Shown here piece after piece: positions 38,349-47,997 of a DNA stretch of 64,000 nt (positions are counted from its first letter, which is position 1; each line of letters opens with the position of its first letter). A model generated the notes under the pieces. The model made no database searches, was not told the origin of the DNA, and saw nothing but the letters and a program-made list of their open reading frames with translations. Made by a program: the position numbers and the translations under genes. The stretch lies in assembly GCF_025643595.1 (NCBI RefSeq), contig NZ_CP102826.1, positions 5,332,001 to 5,396,000 on the forward strand. The letters are read 5' to 3'. Origin of the DNA: Saccharopolyspora rosea (GTDB lineage: Bacteria > Actinomycetota > Actinomycetes > Mycobacteriales > Pseudonocardiaceae).

Positions 38349-40187
38349 ATGTGCGGCATTTCCGGCTGGATCGACTTCCAACGCGACCTCACCCGCGAGC
38401 AGTCCGTGATCGACGCGATGTGCGAGACCATGGCCTGCCGGGGACCGGACGCGGGCGGCACCTGGGTGCGTCCGCACGCCGCGCTGGGACACCGACGACT
38501 CGCGATCATCGACCTGCCCGGCGGCGCCCAGCCGATGGAGGTCGACACCCCCGACGGCAAGGTCGCCATCGTCTACAGCGGTGAGACCTACAACTTCACC
38601 GAGCTGCGCGACGAGCTGCGCCGCCGCGGCCACCGCTTCGACACCGACAGCGACACCGAGGTCGTGCTGCACGCCTACCTGGAGTGGGGCGCCCAGCTCG
38701 CGGAACACCTCAACGGCATGTTCGCCTTCGCCGTCTGGGACACCCGCACCGACCAGCTGCTGCTCGTCCGCGACCGGATGGGCATCAAGCCGCTGTACTA
38801 CTACCCCACCGAGCACGGCGTGCTGTTCGGCTCCGAGCCCAAGGCCATCCTGGCCAACCCGCTGGCCGAGAAGGTCGTCGGCGCCGACGGGCTGCGCGAG
38901 CTGTTCGCCATGACCAAGACCCCCGGCGCCGCCGTGTGGGAGGGCATGCGCGAGGTGCAGCCGGGGACCATCGTCACCGTCGACCGCAAGGGGCTGCGCG
39001 AGACGACCTACTGGCAGCTGCGGGCCGTCGAGCACACCGACGACCAGCGCACCAGCGTCGCGCACGTGCGCGAACTGCTCGACGACATCGTCGCCCGCCA
39101 GCTGATCTCCGACGTGCCGCGCTGCGTGCTGCTGTCCGGCGGCCTGGACTCCAGCGCCATCACCGCGCTGTCCGGGCAGCAGCTGGCCCGCAAGGGCGAG
39201 CAGGTCCGCAGCTTCGCCGTCGACTTCGTCGGCCAGACCGAGAACTTCCAGCCGGACCCGATGCGCGACACCCCGGACGGCCCGTACGTGCACGACGTCG
39301 CCGAGCACGTCGGGTCCCGGCACCAGGACATCGTGCTGGACCCCGACACGCTCGCCGACCCGGCGGTGCGCCGCGCCTCGGTGGGCGCGCGGGACTTCCC
39401 GATGGGCCTGGGCGACATGGACCAGTCGCTGTACCTGCTGTTCAAGGCGATCCGCGGGCACTCCACGGTGGCGCTGTCCGGTGAGTCGGCCGACGAGGTG
39501 TTCGGCGGCTACAAGTGGTTCCACGACCCGCAGGCGCAGCAGGCCGACACCTTCCCGTGGCTGGCGATGTTCACCGACGTCCACCCGGGCGGGCGTTCCG
39601 AGGTGCTGGCCCCCGAGGTCCGCGCCGCGCTCGACATCGACACCTTCATCGCCGACAGCTACCGCCAGGCGGTGAGCGAGGTGCCCCTGCGGGACGGCGA
39701 CAGCGACTTCGAGCGCCGGATGCGGATCATCTGCTACCTGCACCTGACCCGGTTCGTGCGCATCCTGCTGGACCGCAAGGACCGGATGAGCATGGCGGTC
39801 GGCCTGGAGGTCCGCGTGCCGTTCTGCGACCACCGCCTGGTCGAGTACGTCTTCAACACCCCGTGGTCGCTGAAGACCTTCGACGGCCGGGAGAAGAGCC
39901 TGCTGCGCCACGCCGCGGCCGACGTGCTGCCGAAGTCCGTGGTGGAGCGGGTCAAGAGCCCGTACCCGTCCACCCAGGACCCGAAGTACGCGGCGGTGCT
40001 GCAGAAGCAGGTCGCCCAGCTGGTCTCCGACGGCGACCCGGCGCTGGCCCTGTGCGACGAGAAGTGGATCAACGAGGCGATCAAGCAGGACCCGGCCCAG
40101 ATCGACACCTTCGCCCGCCACACCTTCGAGCGGGTGCTGGACATGTCGGTCTGGTTCGACATCCACCACCCGACCGTCAAGCTCTGA
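38349..40187 (+). CDS. asnB: Glutamine-dependent asparagine synthetase
   Basis: 612 residues. Class-II glutaminase with nucleophile Cys2 (MCGISGW), RGPDAGG and the GE in VYSGETYNF where most family members have NGE. The synthetase domain has the pyrophosphate loop SGGLDSS at 263-269 and SGESADEVFGGY. It makes asparagine from aspartate, glutamine and ATP in the cytoplasm. It matches the long actinobacterial AsnB group; a specialised amidotransferase cannot be excluded, but no biosynthetic cluster surrounds it. A weak GGAG precedes the ATG by six bases. Monocistronic, closed by a strong hairpin. Confidence 0.93.
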   Translation: MCGISGWIDFQRDLTREQSVIDAMCETMACRGPDAGGTWVRPHAALGHRRLAIIDLPGGAQPMEVDTPDGKVAIVYSGETYNFTELRDELRRRGHRFDTDSDTEVVLHAYLEWGAQLAEHLNGMFAFAVWDTRTDQLLLVRDRMGIKPLYYYPTEHGVLFGSEPKAILANPLAEKVVGADGLRELFAMTKTPGAAVWEGMREVQPGTIVTVDRKGLRETTYWQLRAVEHTDDQRTSVAHVRELLDDIVARQLISDVPRCVLLSGGLDSSAITALSGQQLARKGEQVRSFAVDFVGQTENFQPDPMRDTPDGPYVHDVAEHVGSRHQDIVLDPDTLADPAVRRASVGARDFPMGLGDMDQSLYLLFKAIRGHSTVALSGESADEVFGGYKWFHDPQAQQADTFPWLAMFTDVHPGGRSEVLAPEVRAALDIDTFIADSYRQAVSEVPLRDGDSDFERRMRIICYLHLTRFVRILLDRKDRMSMAVGLEVRVPFCDHRLVEYVFNTPWSLKTFDGREKSLLRHAAADVLPKSVVERVKSPYPSTQDPKYAAVLQKQVAQLVSDGDPALALCDEKWINEAIKQDPAQIDTFARHTFERVLDMSVWFDIHHPTVKL

Positions 40188-40200
40188 CCGCAACACCGCG

Positions 40201-40230
40201 CCGCCCGGCCGGGGCCACCCGGCCGGGCGG
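40201..40230. terminator. Hairpin terminator between asnB and the sensor kinase gene
   Basis: Perfect 12-bp stem: CCGCCCGGCCGG (40201-40212) and its complement (40219-40230), six-base loop. Fourteen bases after the asnB stop, in a convergent gap, so it may serve both strands. Confidence 0.75.
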
Positions 40231-40280
40231 TGTCGGCAGAGCCTGCGGAGTGCCTGGCTTCGAACCCGCTTCCGGCAGGA

Positions 40281-40362
40281 GGTTCCGGCGCCGGCACCGC
40301 CACGCACGACGAGTTCGAAGACAGGCACGAAGGTTCCGCCACGCACAACGAGTCCGACGACC
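40281..40362. repeat. Two tandem copies of a dispersed 3'-end repeat
   Basis: Two related units, each beginning GGTTCCG and containing CCGCCACGCA-CGACGAG or CCGCCACGCA-CAACGAG followed by TTCGAAGAC or TCCGACGAC. They lie directly behind the stop codon of the sensor-kinase gene. Similar units follow two other minus-strand genes in this window (near 42611 and 58846). Confidence 0.55.
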
Positions 40363-41796
40363 TCAGGACAGCGGGAGCAGGAGGCGGAAGGTGCTGCCCC
40401 CGGACCGGTTGCCGCGGAGTTCGACGCGACCGTTGTGCGCCTCCGCCAGCGCCGCGGTGATCGCCAGACCGAGCCCGGTGCTGCCGGAGGCGCGCTCCCG
40501 CCCGTCGGCCACCCGGTAGAAGCGGTCGAACACCCGGCGGGCGTGCTCCGGGGCGATGCCCGGTCCGCTGTCGGCGACCTCGACGACCCCCAGCTGCGTC
40601 CCGACCGGGATCTCCGCCCCGGCCGCAGCCGCCGCCCGGCCGTCCACCACGCCGTGCCCCACCGACAACCGCACCGGACTCCCGGGCGTGGTGTGCACCA
40701 GGGCGTTGGTCACCAGGTTCGCCACCACCTGCCGCAACCGCGCCGAGTCGCCCAGCACCCGCACGGCGTGGCCGGGGTCGTCGACGACGATCTCCCGCTG
40801 CGGGTCGCGGGCGCGCGCGTCGTGCGCGGCGTCGTGCACCAGCGGCACGAGGTCCAGGTCGGTCAGCTCGACCGACCGCTCCCGGTCCAGCCGCGCCAGC
40901 AGCAGCAGGTCCTCCACCAGCGACCCCATCCGCTGCGCCTCGCCCTCGATGCGCGACATCATCAGCCGCACGTCCTCCTCGCGCGGCTCGCTGCTGCGCC
41001 GGTAGAGCTCGGCGAAACCGCGGATCGACGTCAGCGGCGTCCGCAGCTCGTGCGAGGCGTCCGCCACGAACCGGCGCAACCGCTGCTCGGAGTGCTCGCG
41101 CTGCTGCAACGCGTCGACCAGCCGCTCCAGCATGGTGTTCAGCGCCGAACCGAGCCTGCCGGTCTCGGTCCGCGGATCCCGGTCCGGCACCCGGCGGTCG
41201 AGCTGGCCGGCGGCGATGGCGTCCGCGGTGTGCTCGATGCGGGTCAGCGGCCGCAGCCCGAGGCGCACCGTGACGGCAGCCGCGGCGACCAGCAGCACCA
41301 GCATCGCCGCCCCGACGACGAGTTCGATGTTGACCAGCTGCTGCACGGTGACGTCGATGTTGCGCATGGACAACGCCAGCGCGATCACCTGCCCGTCGGG
41401 GAGGTGGCTGGTCCGCACCCGCCAGCCGGCCCCGCCGGTGCGGTCCGGCACGGTGCGGATCTCCGGACCGTGCTCGGGGTTGTGCACCACCGGTCCGGTC
41501 GGGTCCGACTCGGACTGCCCGAGCATGGTGACCGGTCTGCCGTCGCGGTCGAAGAACAGCACCCGGAAGTCGGTGGGCAGGTTGCCGTGCCCGGGGTTCT
41601 CGCCCGGCGGCATCGGAGGCGGGTGCTCGCCCCGCTCCCACGGCTGGGCCATGCCGACCAGCCGTTCGTCCACATGCGACACCAGGGACCGCTCCAGCAG
41701 CGCGGTGGAGGCGAAGCCCATCAGCCCCAACCCCACCGCGGTCACGCACAACAACGCCAGGACCAACCGCCCGCGCAGTGTGCGCAGCACCCTCAC
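40363..41796 (-). CDS. Sensor histidine kinase
   Basis: 477 residues: membrane helix 1 (about 10-34), extracytoplasmic domain (35-155) with a Pro/His/Met-rich part EHPPPMPPGENPGHG, membrane helix 2 (156-180), HAMP, HisKA with H249 (DASHELRTPLTSIRGF), and HATPase (NLVTNALVH, VADSGPGI, STGLGLAI). It is the partner of the response regulator whose stop overlaps its GTG start (41796, GTGA). Similar overall to CutS/TcrY/PrrB-type actinobacterial kinases. The signal is unknown, perhaps an envelope state. Confidence 0.92.
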   Translation of the reverse strand: MRVLRTLRGRLVLALLCVTAVGLGLMGFASTALLERSLVSHVDERLVGMAQPWERGEHPPPMPPGENPGHGNLPTDFRVLFFDRDGRPVTMLGQSESDPTGPVVHNPEHGPEIRTVPDRTGGAGWRVRTSHLPDGQVIALALSMRNIDVTVQQLVNIELVVGAAMLVLLVAAAAVTVRLGLRPLTRIEHTADAIAAGQLDRRVPDRDPRTETGRLGSALNTMLERLVDALQQREHSEQRLRRFVADASHELRTPLTSIRGFAELYRRSSEPREEDVRLMMSRIEGEAQRMGSLVEDLLLLARLDRERSVELTDLDLVPLVHDAAHDARARDPQREIVVDDPGHAVRVLGDSARLRQVVANLVTNALVHTTPGSPVRLSVGHGVVDGRAAAAAGAEIPVGTQLGVVEVADSGPGIAPEHARRVFDRFYRVADGRERASGSTGLGLAITAALAEAHNGRVELRGNRSGGSTFRLLLPLS

Positions 41797-42494
41797 CGGT
41801 CCTCCGGCGGTCGTCGCAGCACGTACCCGACGCCGCGGATGGTGTGGATCAGCGGCGCCTGGCCCGAGTCGACCTTGCGGCGCAGGTAGCTGATGTAGGA
41901 CTCCACTATCCGGCTGTCCCCGCCGAACTCGTAGTTCCACACCCGGTCGAGTATCTGCACCTTGCTGACCACCTTCTCCGCGTTGATCAACAGGTAGCGC
42001 AACAGCTTGAACTCGGTCGGCGACAGGCTCACCAGTCGCCCGGCGCGGCGCACCTCGTAGGTCTCCTCGTCGAGTTCGAGGTCCTGGTAGCGCAGCAGCG
42101 AGTCGGTGCTCTGCGCCGGGCGGACCCGCCGCAGGATGGCCCGCAGCCGCAGCACCACCTCGTCCAGGCTGAAGGGTTTGGTGACGTAGTCGTCACCGCC
42201 CGCGGTGAGCCCCGCGATGCGGTCCTCGACGGCGTCGCGCGCGGTCAGGAACAGCACCGGCACGTGGTTGCCGCTGTCCCGCAGCCGCGTCGCGACGGAG
42301 AAGCCGTCCTGGTCGGGCAGCATCACGTCGAGCACCACGATGTCGGGGCGGAACTCGTCGGCCGCTCGCAGCGCGTCGGCCCCGGTCGCCGCGCCCCGCA
42401 CCTCGAAACCGCTCAGGCGCAGCGCAGCGGTGAGCAGTTCGAGGATGTTGGGTTCGTCGTCGACGACCAGGACCCTCGCGTCGGTCTCCGTCAC
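41793..42494 (-). CDS. OmpR-family response regulator
   Basis: 233 residues. Receiver with phosphoacceptor D56 (DIVVLDVMLPDQDG), K in VTKPF, and C-terminal winged helix (LSPTEFKLLRYLLINAEKVVS; RIVESYISYLRRKVD). GTG 42494 is chosen near GGAGGAC, and the family N-terminus RVLVVDDEPNIL follows soon after; the frame is open further upstream through the DNA repeats. Three copies of CTGGGxx at 11-base intervals lie 24-52 bases before the start, suggesting autoregulation. Confidence 0.94.
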   Translation of the reverse strand: MTETDARVLVVDDEPNILELLTAALRLSGFEVRGAATGADALRAADEFRPDIVVLDVMLPDQDGFSVATRLRDSGNHVPVLFLTARDAVEDRIAGLTAGGDDYVTKPFSLDEVVLRLRAILRRVRPAQSTDSLLRYQDLELDEETYEVRRAGRLVSLSPTEFKLLRYLLINAEKVVSKVQILDRVWNYEFGGDSRIVESYISYLRRKVDSGQAPLIHTIRGVGYVLRRPPEDR

Positions 42495-42517
42495 GTCCTC
42501 CAGGGTGACGCGGCTTC

Positions 42518-42546
42518 CTGGGAAAACCCTGGGTGGAGGCTGGGAA
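42518..42546 (+). promoter_or_regulatory. Three 11-bp-spaced direct repeats before the response regulator gene
   Basis: On the plus strand CTGGGAA (42518), CTGGGTG (42529) and CTGGGAA (42540), exactly 11 bases apart. OmpR-family regulators bind direct repeats on one face of the helix with about this period. The same repeat pair occurs at 45988 between the glycosyltransferase genes. Confidence 0.65.
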
Positions 42547-42610
42547 CCTCCGAAGGGGGCGCGGCGAGCGGTGCCGGCCGCTTCCTCATTCCGGGGCGCA
42601 CGCCCGCAAC

Positions 42611-42635
42611 CGGCACCGCCGCGCACGACGAGCAC
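42611..42635. repeat. Further copy of the dispersed 3'-end repeat
   Basis: CGGCACCGCCGCGCACGACG then AGCAC, within seven bases of the stop codon of the minus-strand glycosyltransferase gene. It matches the 40291-40320 unit in the core GGCACCGCC-ACGCACGACGAG with one substitution. Confidence 0.45.
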
Positions 42636-42641
42636 GGGCGC

Positions 42642-44669
42642 TCATCCGCACGAGTACAGCTGCTGCTCCCCGCCGAACGGACCGTCCCCCTGCTGCTGCC
42701 CGGTGCCGCCGTAGGCGGCCGGGTCGACGAGCGCGCAGTTGCGCTTCACCCACTGCTCGCGCTGCTGGCGGAGTTCGCCGCCGGGCATGCCGGGCGGGCC
42801 CTGTCCGGCGCCGGGCCCGTGCGGCGTGCCGGGCATCCGACCGGAACCGCCGGGACCGCCGCCGAGCAGCACGAAGCCGAGCTTCCCGGCCCGCTTCCAC
42901 TCGGTGAGCTGCGCCACCGAGGGGGCGTTGTCGCTGCCCATGAACCCGCCCATGCCGACCACGGTGAGGTCCGAGTCCAGCAGGTACGCCGAGGCACCGT
43001 GGGCACCGCCCTCCACGGCCATCGGCACCTCCTTGCCCCCGGCGTGCTCCTGGACGTAGGCCAGCAGCTTGCGCTGCTCGGCGCTAAGCGTCTCGCCGGC
43101 GTCCCCCCGGGCCTGGCCGTGCCGCCGGTCCCCCGACATCCCCGGCGGGAGCCCGCGGCCGCCGCCCGGCATGCCCATCTCCGGCGGTCCGGCCATCGGG
43201 TTGGCCCCGCCCATCGGACTGGCCTGCCCGCTGGTGGCGCCGAGCGCCGACCACGCCGTCGGCACCAGCAGCATCGCCGCGAGCCCCAGCGCGAACCCGG
43301 CGCGGCCGAAGCGCCCCCGGACCAGCAGCGCGACCAGCGCCACCGCCCCGAGCGCCAGCGCGGCGTAGCCCGCCCACGGGTGCCAGCTCAGGTCCCGCGC
43401 GACGAGCGTGAACGCCCACCCCGCGGTGATCGCGACACCCAGCGGCAGCAGCAGCCACGACAGCCCCACCGGCGAGGTGTACCAGCGCCAGAACCGGACC
43501 AGCCCGGCACCGGCCACCGCGCCGACCGCGGGCGCGAGCATCGTCGTGTAGTACGGGTGCATGATCCCCTGGGCGAAGCTGAACATGAACCCGACGGTCA
43601 CCAGCCAGCCGCCCCAGAGCACCCAGCCCGCGACGTGCTCGCGCGCCACCGCGCGGGTGCGCGCCCCGGCGACGACGACCGCCACGAGCACCAGCAGGCA
43701 CAGCGGCAGCAACCAGCTGATCTGACCGCCGAGCTGCTCGTTGAACAGCCGCAGCGGTCCGGAGCTGCCGGAGAACCCGCCACCGCCACCGGGGCCACCA
43801 CCCGGACCGCCGCCGTGGTGACCACCGGGGCCCATGTTCCCGTCGCCACCGAGGATGCGGCCGAACCCGTTGTAGCCGAACACCAGGTCCCAGGCCGAAC
43901 CGTTGGTGCTGCCGCCGATCCACGGCTTCGGCGCGGGCCACAGCGCGGTCGCCGCGATCCACCAGAACGAGCTGACCAGCAGCACGACCGCGGCGACCGC
44001 GAGGTCGGCCACCCGCCGTCCCCACGAGGCCCGGCTGCCGACCAGGTACGCCGCGACGAACGCGGGAAGCACCATCCACGCCTGCAACATCTTGGTCAGG
44101 AACCCGCAGCCCACCAGGAAGGCGGCCAACGCGAGCCACCCGGTCGCACCGCGCCGCCCGAACGACCGCGTCATCGCGTACGCGGCGGCCACCACGAGCA
44201 GCACCAGCAGGGTGTCCGGGTTGTTGTCCCGGTTGATCAGCACCGTGATCGGCGTCAGCGCCAGCACCAGCGCGGCCAGCAGCGCGGCGTGCTCACCGGC
44301 CCACCGCCGCACCGTGCGGTGCAGCAGGAACACCGCGGCGACTCCGGCGACCACCTGCGGCAGCAGCAACGCGGCCTTGTCGAACCCGAACACCCAGGTC
44401 GACAGCACCTGCACCCACAGCGCCATCGGCGGTTTGTCCACTGTGACCACTCCGACCGGGTCGAAGGAGCCGAAGAAGAAGTTCTCGAACCCCTGCGACA
44501 TCGACCGGACCGCGGCCGAGTAGTACGAATTTCCCCAGGAACTCCCGAGCCCCCAGCCGTAGAGCACCGCCGACGCGGCGCAGATGGCGGCGAGCGCCCA
44601 CGGCTGCCAGCGGCTCCGGACCGGTGTTGTTCCGGGACCGGCGAGCGGTGCGCTCTGCACTGTCGTCAT
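42642..44669 (-). CDS. ArnT-like membrane glycosyltransferase
   Basis: 675 residues with about thirteen membrane helices, GT-C fold (family GT39/83 group). The acidic motif region of extracytoplasmic loop 1 is GNSYYSAAVRSM, then VTVDKPPMALWVQ; NRDNNPDTLL and GFLTKMLQAW follow. Such enzymes transfer a sugar from polyprenyl phosphate outside the membrane. Two Gly/His/Met/Pro-rich inserts (about residues 255-285 and 460-495) and a C-terminal globular part with LSAEQRKLLAYVQ and SDNAPSVAQLTEW. Its ATG overlaps the GT2 gene stop (ATGA). Confidence 0.88.
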   Translation of the reverse strand: MTTVQSAPLAGPGTTPVRSRWQPWALAAICAASAVLYGWGLGSSWGNSYYSAAVRSMSQGFENFFFGSFDPVGVVTVDKPPMALWVQVLSTWVFGFDKAALLLPQVVAGVAAVFLLHRTVRRWAGEHAALLAALVLALTPITVLINRDNNPDTLLVLLVVAAAYAMTRSFGRRGATGWLALAAFLVGCGFLTKMLQAWMVLPAFVAAYLVGSRASWGRRVADLAVAAVVLLVSSFWWIAATALWPAPKPWIGGSTNGSAWDLVFGYNGFGRILGGDGNMGPGGHHGGGPGGGPGGGGGFSGSSGPLRLFNEQLGGQISWLLPLCLLVLVAVVVAGARTRAVAREHVAGWVLWGGWLVTVGFMFSFAQGIMHPYYTTMLAPAVGAVAGAGLVRFWRWYTSPVGLSWLLLPLGVAITAGWAFTLVARDLSWHPWAGYAALALGAVALVALLVRGRFGRAGFALGLAAMLLVPTAWSALGATSGQASPMGGANPMAGPPEMGMPGGGRGLPPGMSGDRRHGQARGDAGETLSAEQRKLLAYVQEHAGGKEVPMAVEGGAHGASAYLLDSDLTVVGMGGFMGSDNAPSVAQLTEWKRAGKLGFVLLGGGPGGSGRMPGTPHGPGAGQGPPGMPGGELRQQREQWVKRNCALVDPAAYGGTGQQQGDGPFGGEQQLYSCG

Positions 44670-45910
44670 GCGCTTTCCTCCTCGCGCGCGGCGAAAACCC
44701 ACGACCGCAGCAGCACGAACCGCAACGCGGTGCCGACCACCGACGACACGATCAGCACCAGGACCTCGGTGAACCGCGACGCCCCCGGATCCAGCACCTG
44801 CAAGCCCAGCAGCGCGCCCGAGGTCACCACGTAGTACAGGACGAACACGACGAGCCCCTGCAGGTGCACGCGGCCGGAGGACGCGGACTGCCGGAGGAAC
44901 GTGTACCGGCGGTTGGCCTCGGTGTTCCAGAGCGTGGTGACGGTCAGCGCGACGAAGTTGGCCAGCAGCGTCGGCCACCACTCCCGCAGCAGCGCGTAGA
45001 TCACCGAAGTGAGCGCGGTGGACACCACGCCGATGACGCCGAACGAGACCAGTTGCCACAGCAGCCCGTTCTCCCGTTCGGCGAGCACGGCCTGCGGGTG
45101 GGCCGCCCTCGGTTCGGGGCGCCGCGGCAGACCGTCCACCCGGGCCGCCCCGGTGATCTTGGCCCGCGCCACGCGGATCAGCCCGGCGACGTCGTCGAAC
45201 GCGGTCCGCGCCACCTTCACCCGGGTGTCGACGTCCTCGACCCAGTCGACCGGAACCTCGTGCACGCGCAACCCGTTGTGCTCGGCGAGCAGCAGCAGTT
45301 CCGTGTCGAAGAACCACGAGTCGTCCGCGACGTGGTCGAGCAGCGGCCGCACGACATCGGTCCGCGCGGCCTTGAAACCGCACTGCGCGTCGGTGAACCG
45401 CGCTCCGTGCGTCCAGCGGATCATCCTGTTGTAGCAGCGGGAGATCAGCTCCCGCTTGCCGCCGCGCACGGTGCGCGCCCCGGGCGCCAGGCGCGACCCG
45501 ATGGCCAGGTCGGAGTGCCCGTTGACCAGCGGCGCCACCAGCGGCAGCAGCGCGTCCAGCCCGGTCGAGAGGTCGACGTCCATGTACACCACGACGTCGG
45601 CATCGCTGTAGCCCCAGGCGGTGCGCAGCGCGAGGCCGCGGCCCTTGCGGTCCAGGTGGAGCACGCGCACCTGGTCCGTCGCCTCGGCGAGTTCCCGCGC
45701 GACGCGCAGGGTGGCGTCGGTGCTGGCGTTGTCCACGACGGTGATGGACCACTGGAACGGGAAGTTCTCCCGCAGGTGCCTGCTGAGCACCTCCACGCAC
45801 CCGGGCAGCGACCGCTCCTCGTTGTGCACCGGGACCACCACGTCGACGGTCGCGGTCGACCGCGCTACCCGCCGCGCGGTGTCCGCGTCGAGTTGCGGCA
45901 CCGCACTCAT
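44666..45910 (-). CDS. GT2 glycosyltransferase fused to GtrA-like membrane domain
   Basis: 414 residues. N-terminal GT-A fold of the dolichyl/polyprenyl-phosphate sugar synthase type (VDVVVPVHNEERSL, VDNASTDAT, YMDVDLSTGLD, GSRLAPGA, FTDAQCGFKA). The C-terminal 120 residues form four helices of the GtrA family (LVSFGVIGVVSTALTSVI). It should make a polyprenyl-phosphate sugar and help flip it, supplying donor to the ArnT-like enzyme encoded next. ATG 45910 follows GAGGTGG; the frame extends three codons upstream. Confidence 0.9.
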   Translation of the reverse strand: MSAVPQLDADTARRVARSTATVDVVVPVHNEERSLPGCVEVLSRHLRENFPFQWSITVVDNASTDATLRVARELAEATDQVRVLHLDRKGRGLALRTAWGYSDADVVVYMDVDLSTGLDALLPLVAPLVNGHSDLAIGSRLAPGARTVRGGKRELISRCYNRMIRWTHGARFTDAQCGFKAARTDVVRPLLDHVADDSWFFDTELLLLAEHNGLRVHEVPVDWVEDVDTRVKVARTAFDDVAGLIRVARAKITGAARVDGLPRRPEPRAAHPQAVLAERENGLLWQLVSFGVIGVVSTALTSVIYALLREWWPTLLANFVALTVTTLWNTEANRRYTFLRQSASSGRVHLQGLVVFVLYYVVTSGALLGLQVLDPGASRFTEVLVLIVSSVVGTALRFVLLRSWVFAAREEESA

Positions 45911-45987
45911 TCCCACCACCTCGCTTCCGGCTCGGAGTCAACCGCATCCATGAAGCCGGACCGAGGTGCGAAGCCCGTGCACACGAC

Positions 45988-46005
45988 CTGGGAAAAGACT
46001 GGGAA
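45988..46005 (+). promoter_or_regulatory. Pair of 11-bp-spaced repeats between divergent glycosyltransferase genes
   Basis: CTGGGAA at 45988 and again at 45999, the same heptamer and period as before the response regulator gene at 42518. A third copy with one change lies inverted at 46043-46049. The site is 78-95 bases before the GT2 start and 70-87 before the plus-strand glycosyltransferase start, placed to control both. Confidence 0.62.
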
Positions 46006-46074
46006 TGCGGGTGCGGGGAGTTCTCGCGGAACTCACACGCAACTCCCAGGTCGGTGCGCCACAGTCGGCACCCG

Positions 46075-47997
46075 ATGCGACCAGAACCGAAAATCCGGGC
46101 GGCTTGGGAGCGTCCCGCGCTGTGCGCGGTGCTCGCGCTCAGCGCCTTCCTCAACTGCTGGGCCCTGTCGATCAACGGGTGGGCCAACACCTACTACTCG
46201 GCCGCGGTGCTCGGCATGACGCGGAGCTGGAAGGCGTTCTTCTTCGGCGCCCTGGACGCCGGCTCGTTCATCACCGTCGACAAACCCCCGCTGGCCCTGT
46301 GGGTGCAGGCGCTGTCGGCGCGCGTGTTCGGCCTCCACGCCTGGAGCCTGCTGCTGCCGCAGGCGGTGGCCGGAGCGCTGACCGTCGGGGTGGTGCACCA
46401 CGTCGTGCGGCGCGGCTTCGGCCCGCTCGCCGCGACCGTCGCGGCGATCAGCCTCGCCGTGACCCCCATCGCCGTGGTGATGGCCCGCCACAACAACCCG
46501 GACGCGCTGCTCGCCCTGCTGCTGGCGCTGGCCCTGTGGGCGGCCTCGAACGCGGTCCGCTCCGGTCGGCTCGCACCGCTGCTGTGGTGCGCGGTCGCCG
46601 TCGGTCTGGCGTTCAACACCAAGATGCTCCAGGCGTACCTGGTGCTGCCGGTGATCGGCGTGGTCTACCTGGTCACGGCCGCACCGCGGCTGCCGCGCAG
46701 GTTGCTGGGCCTCGCTGCGGCCACCGCGACCCTCCTGCTGGTGAGCCTGTCCTGGATGACGGTGGTGGACCTGCTTCCGGCGGCATCGCGCCCGCACGTG
46801 GGCGGCAGCACCGACAACACGGTGTGGGACCTGGCCGTCGGGTACAACGGCCTCGGCCGCGTCGGCGGCCAGGCGCAGGTCATGTCGCCCGGGATGATGC
46901 CCGGCGGCGGAGCGGGCCACCCGCCTGGTCCCGGCCCGGGCGGTCCGCCGGGTGCTGGGATGCACGACGGGGGCTGGACGCGGCTGCTCACCGGCGAGGT
47001 CGCCCCGCAGATCGCCTGGCTGTTCCCGCTCGCCGTGTTCGGCGCGGTGGCGGTGCTGCTGCACCTGCGGGGTCGCCCCCGCCAGGACCCGCAGCGCGCG
47101 GACTTCCTGCTGTGGGCCGGAACGCTGCTGGTGACGGCGGTGGTGTTCAGCACCGCGTCCGGCATCTGGCACCCCTACTACACCGTCGCGCTCGCGGCCC
47201 CGCTGGCCGCGGTGGTCGGCATGGGCGTGACCGCCATGCTGCGGCTGGCCCGCGAGGGGTGGTGGGGCCTGCTGCTCCCCGTCTCGATCGCGGTCACCGG
47301 CGCCTGGTGCTACCACCTGCTGGACGAGACACCGGACTTCGTGCCGTGGCTGGGCCCGACCGTCGTGGCGCTCACCGCGGTCGCGTTGATCGCGACGGCG
47401 AACCCGCTGACCCGCCGCCCGCGGGTCGTGGCGGCGGGCACCGCGCTCGGCGTGGTCGCGGTGCTGGCCGGACCGACCGCGTACGCGCTGACCCCGCTGT
47501 CCACCCCGGTCGCCGCGACGTTCCCCGCGGCGGGCCCGGCGCGCACCGCGGCCCACCGGCCCCCGCCGCACGGTCCTCCCGGTCCCGGACGCCGGTTCCG
47601 GGAGGGACCGCGCGACGAGACGATCGGGCCTGCGCTCACCCGCTACCTGGTGGAGCACCACCGGAACGAAACGTGGCTGGTCGCCGTGGTCGGCTCCATG
47701 GTCGCCGCGCCCGTCATCCTGGACACCGGCCGACCGGTGATGGCGGTCGGCGGGTACAACGGCGACGACCCGGCACCGACGGTCGACGAGCTGCGCCGCG
47801 ACGTCCACGCAGGACTGCTGCGCTACGTCTGGACCGGCGGGAGTTCGGGTGTCCGCGGCATGGGCGGCCCGGTCGACACCCGCGTCGTGGACGAGTCGAT
47901 GTCCTGGGTCGCGCACCACTGCGCGGTGGTGCCGCCCGCCGACTACGGGGCGGCCCCGGGGTCGTCGACGCAGCTCTACGACTGCCGCGGTCAGTAG
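46075..47997 (+). CDS. ArnT-like membrane glycosyltransferase, paralogue
   Basis: 640 residues, same family and layout as the minus-strand enzyme: [66 protein letters not shown] Gly/Pro/Met-rich insert (about residues 265-300) and a C-terminal globular part ([31 protein letters not shown]) that matches the paralogue. ATG 46075 is used, GTG 46054 being the alternative; neither has a good ribosome site. The last seven bases overlap the mutM end on the other strand. Confidence 0.86.
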   Translation: MRPEPKIRAAWERPALCAVLALSAFLNCWALSINGWANTYYSAAVLGMTRSWKAFFFGALDAGSFITVDKPPLALWVQALSARVFGLHAWSLLLPQAVAGALTVGVVHHVVRRGFGPLAATVAAISLAVTPIAVVMARHNNPDALLALLLALALWAASNAVRSGRLAPLLWCAVAVGLAFNTKMLQAYLVLPVIGVVYLVTAAPRLPRRLLGLAAATATLLLVSLSWMTVVDLLPAASRPHVGGSTDNTVWDLAVGYNGLGRVGGQAQVMSPGMMPGGGAGHPPGPGPGGPPGAGMHDGGWTRLLTGEVAPQIAWLFPLAVFGAVAVLLHLRGRPRQDPQRADFLLWAGTLLVTAVVFSTASGIWHPYYTVALAAPLAAVVGMGVTAMLRLAREGWWGLLLPVSIAVTGAWCYHLLDETPDFVPWLGPTVVALTAVALIATANPLTRRPRVVAAGTALGVVAVLAGPTAYALTPLSTPVAATFPAAGPARTAAHRPPPHGPPGPGRRFREGPRDETIGPALTRYLVEHHRNETWLVAVVGSMVAAPVILDTGRPVMAVGGYNGDDPAPTVDELRRDVHAGLLRYVWTGGSSGVRGMGGPVDTRVVDESMSWVAHHCAVVPPADYGAAPGSSTQLYDCRGQ

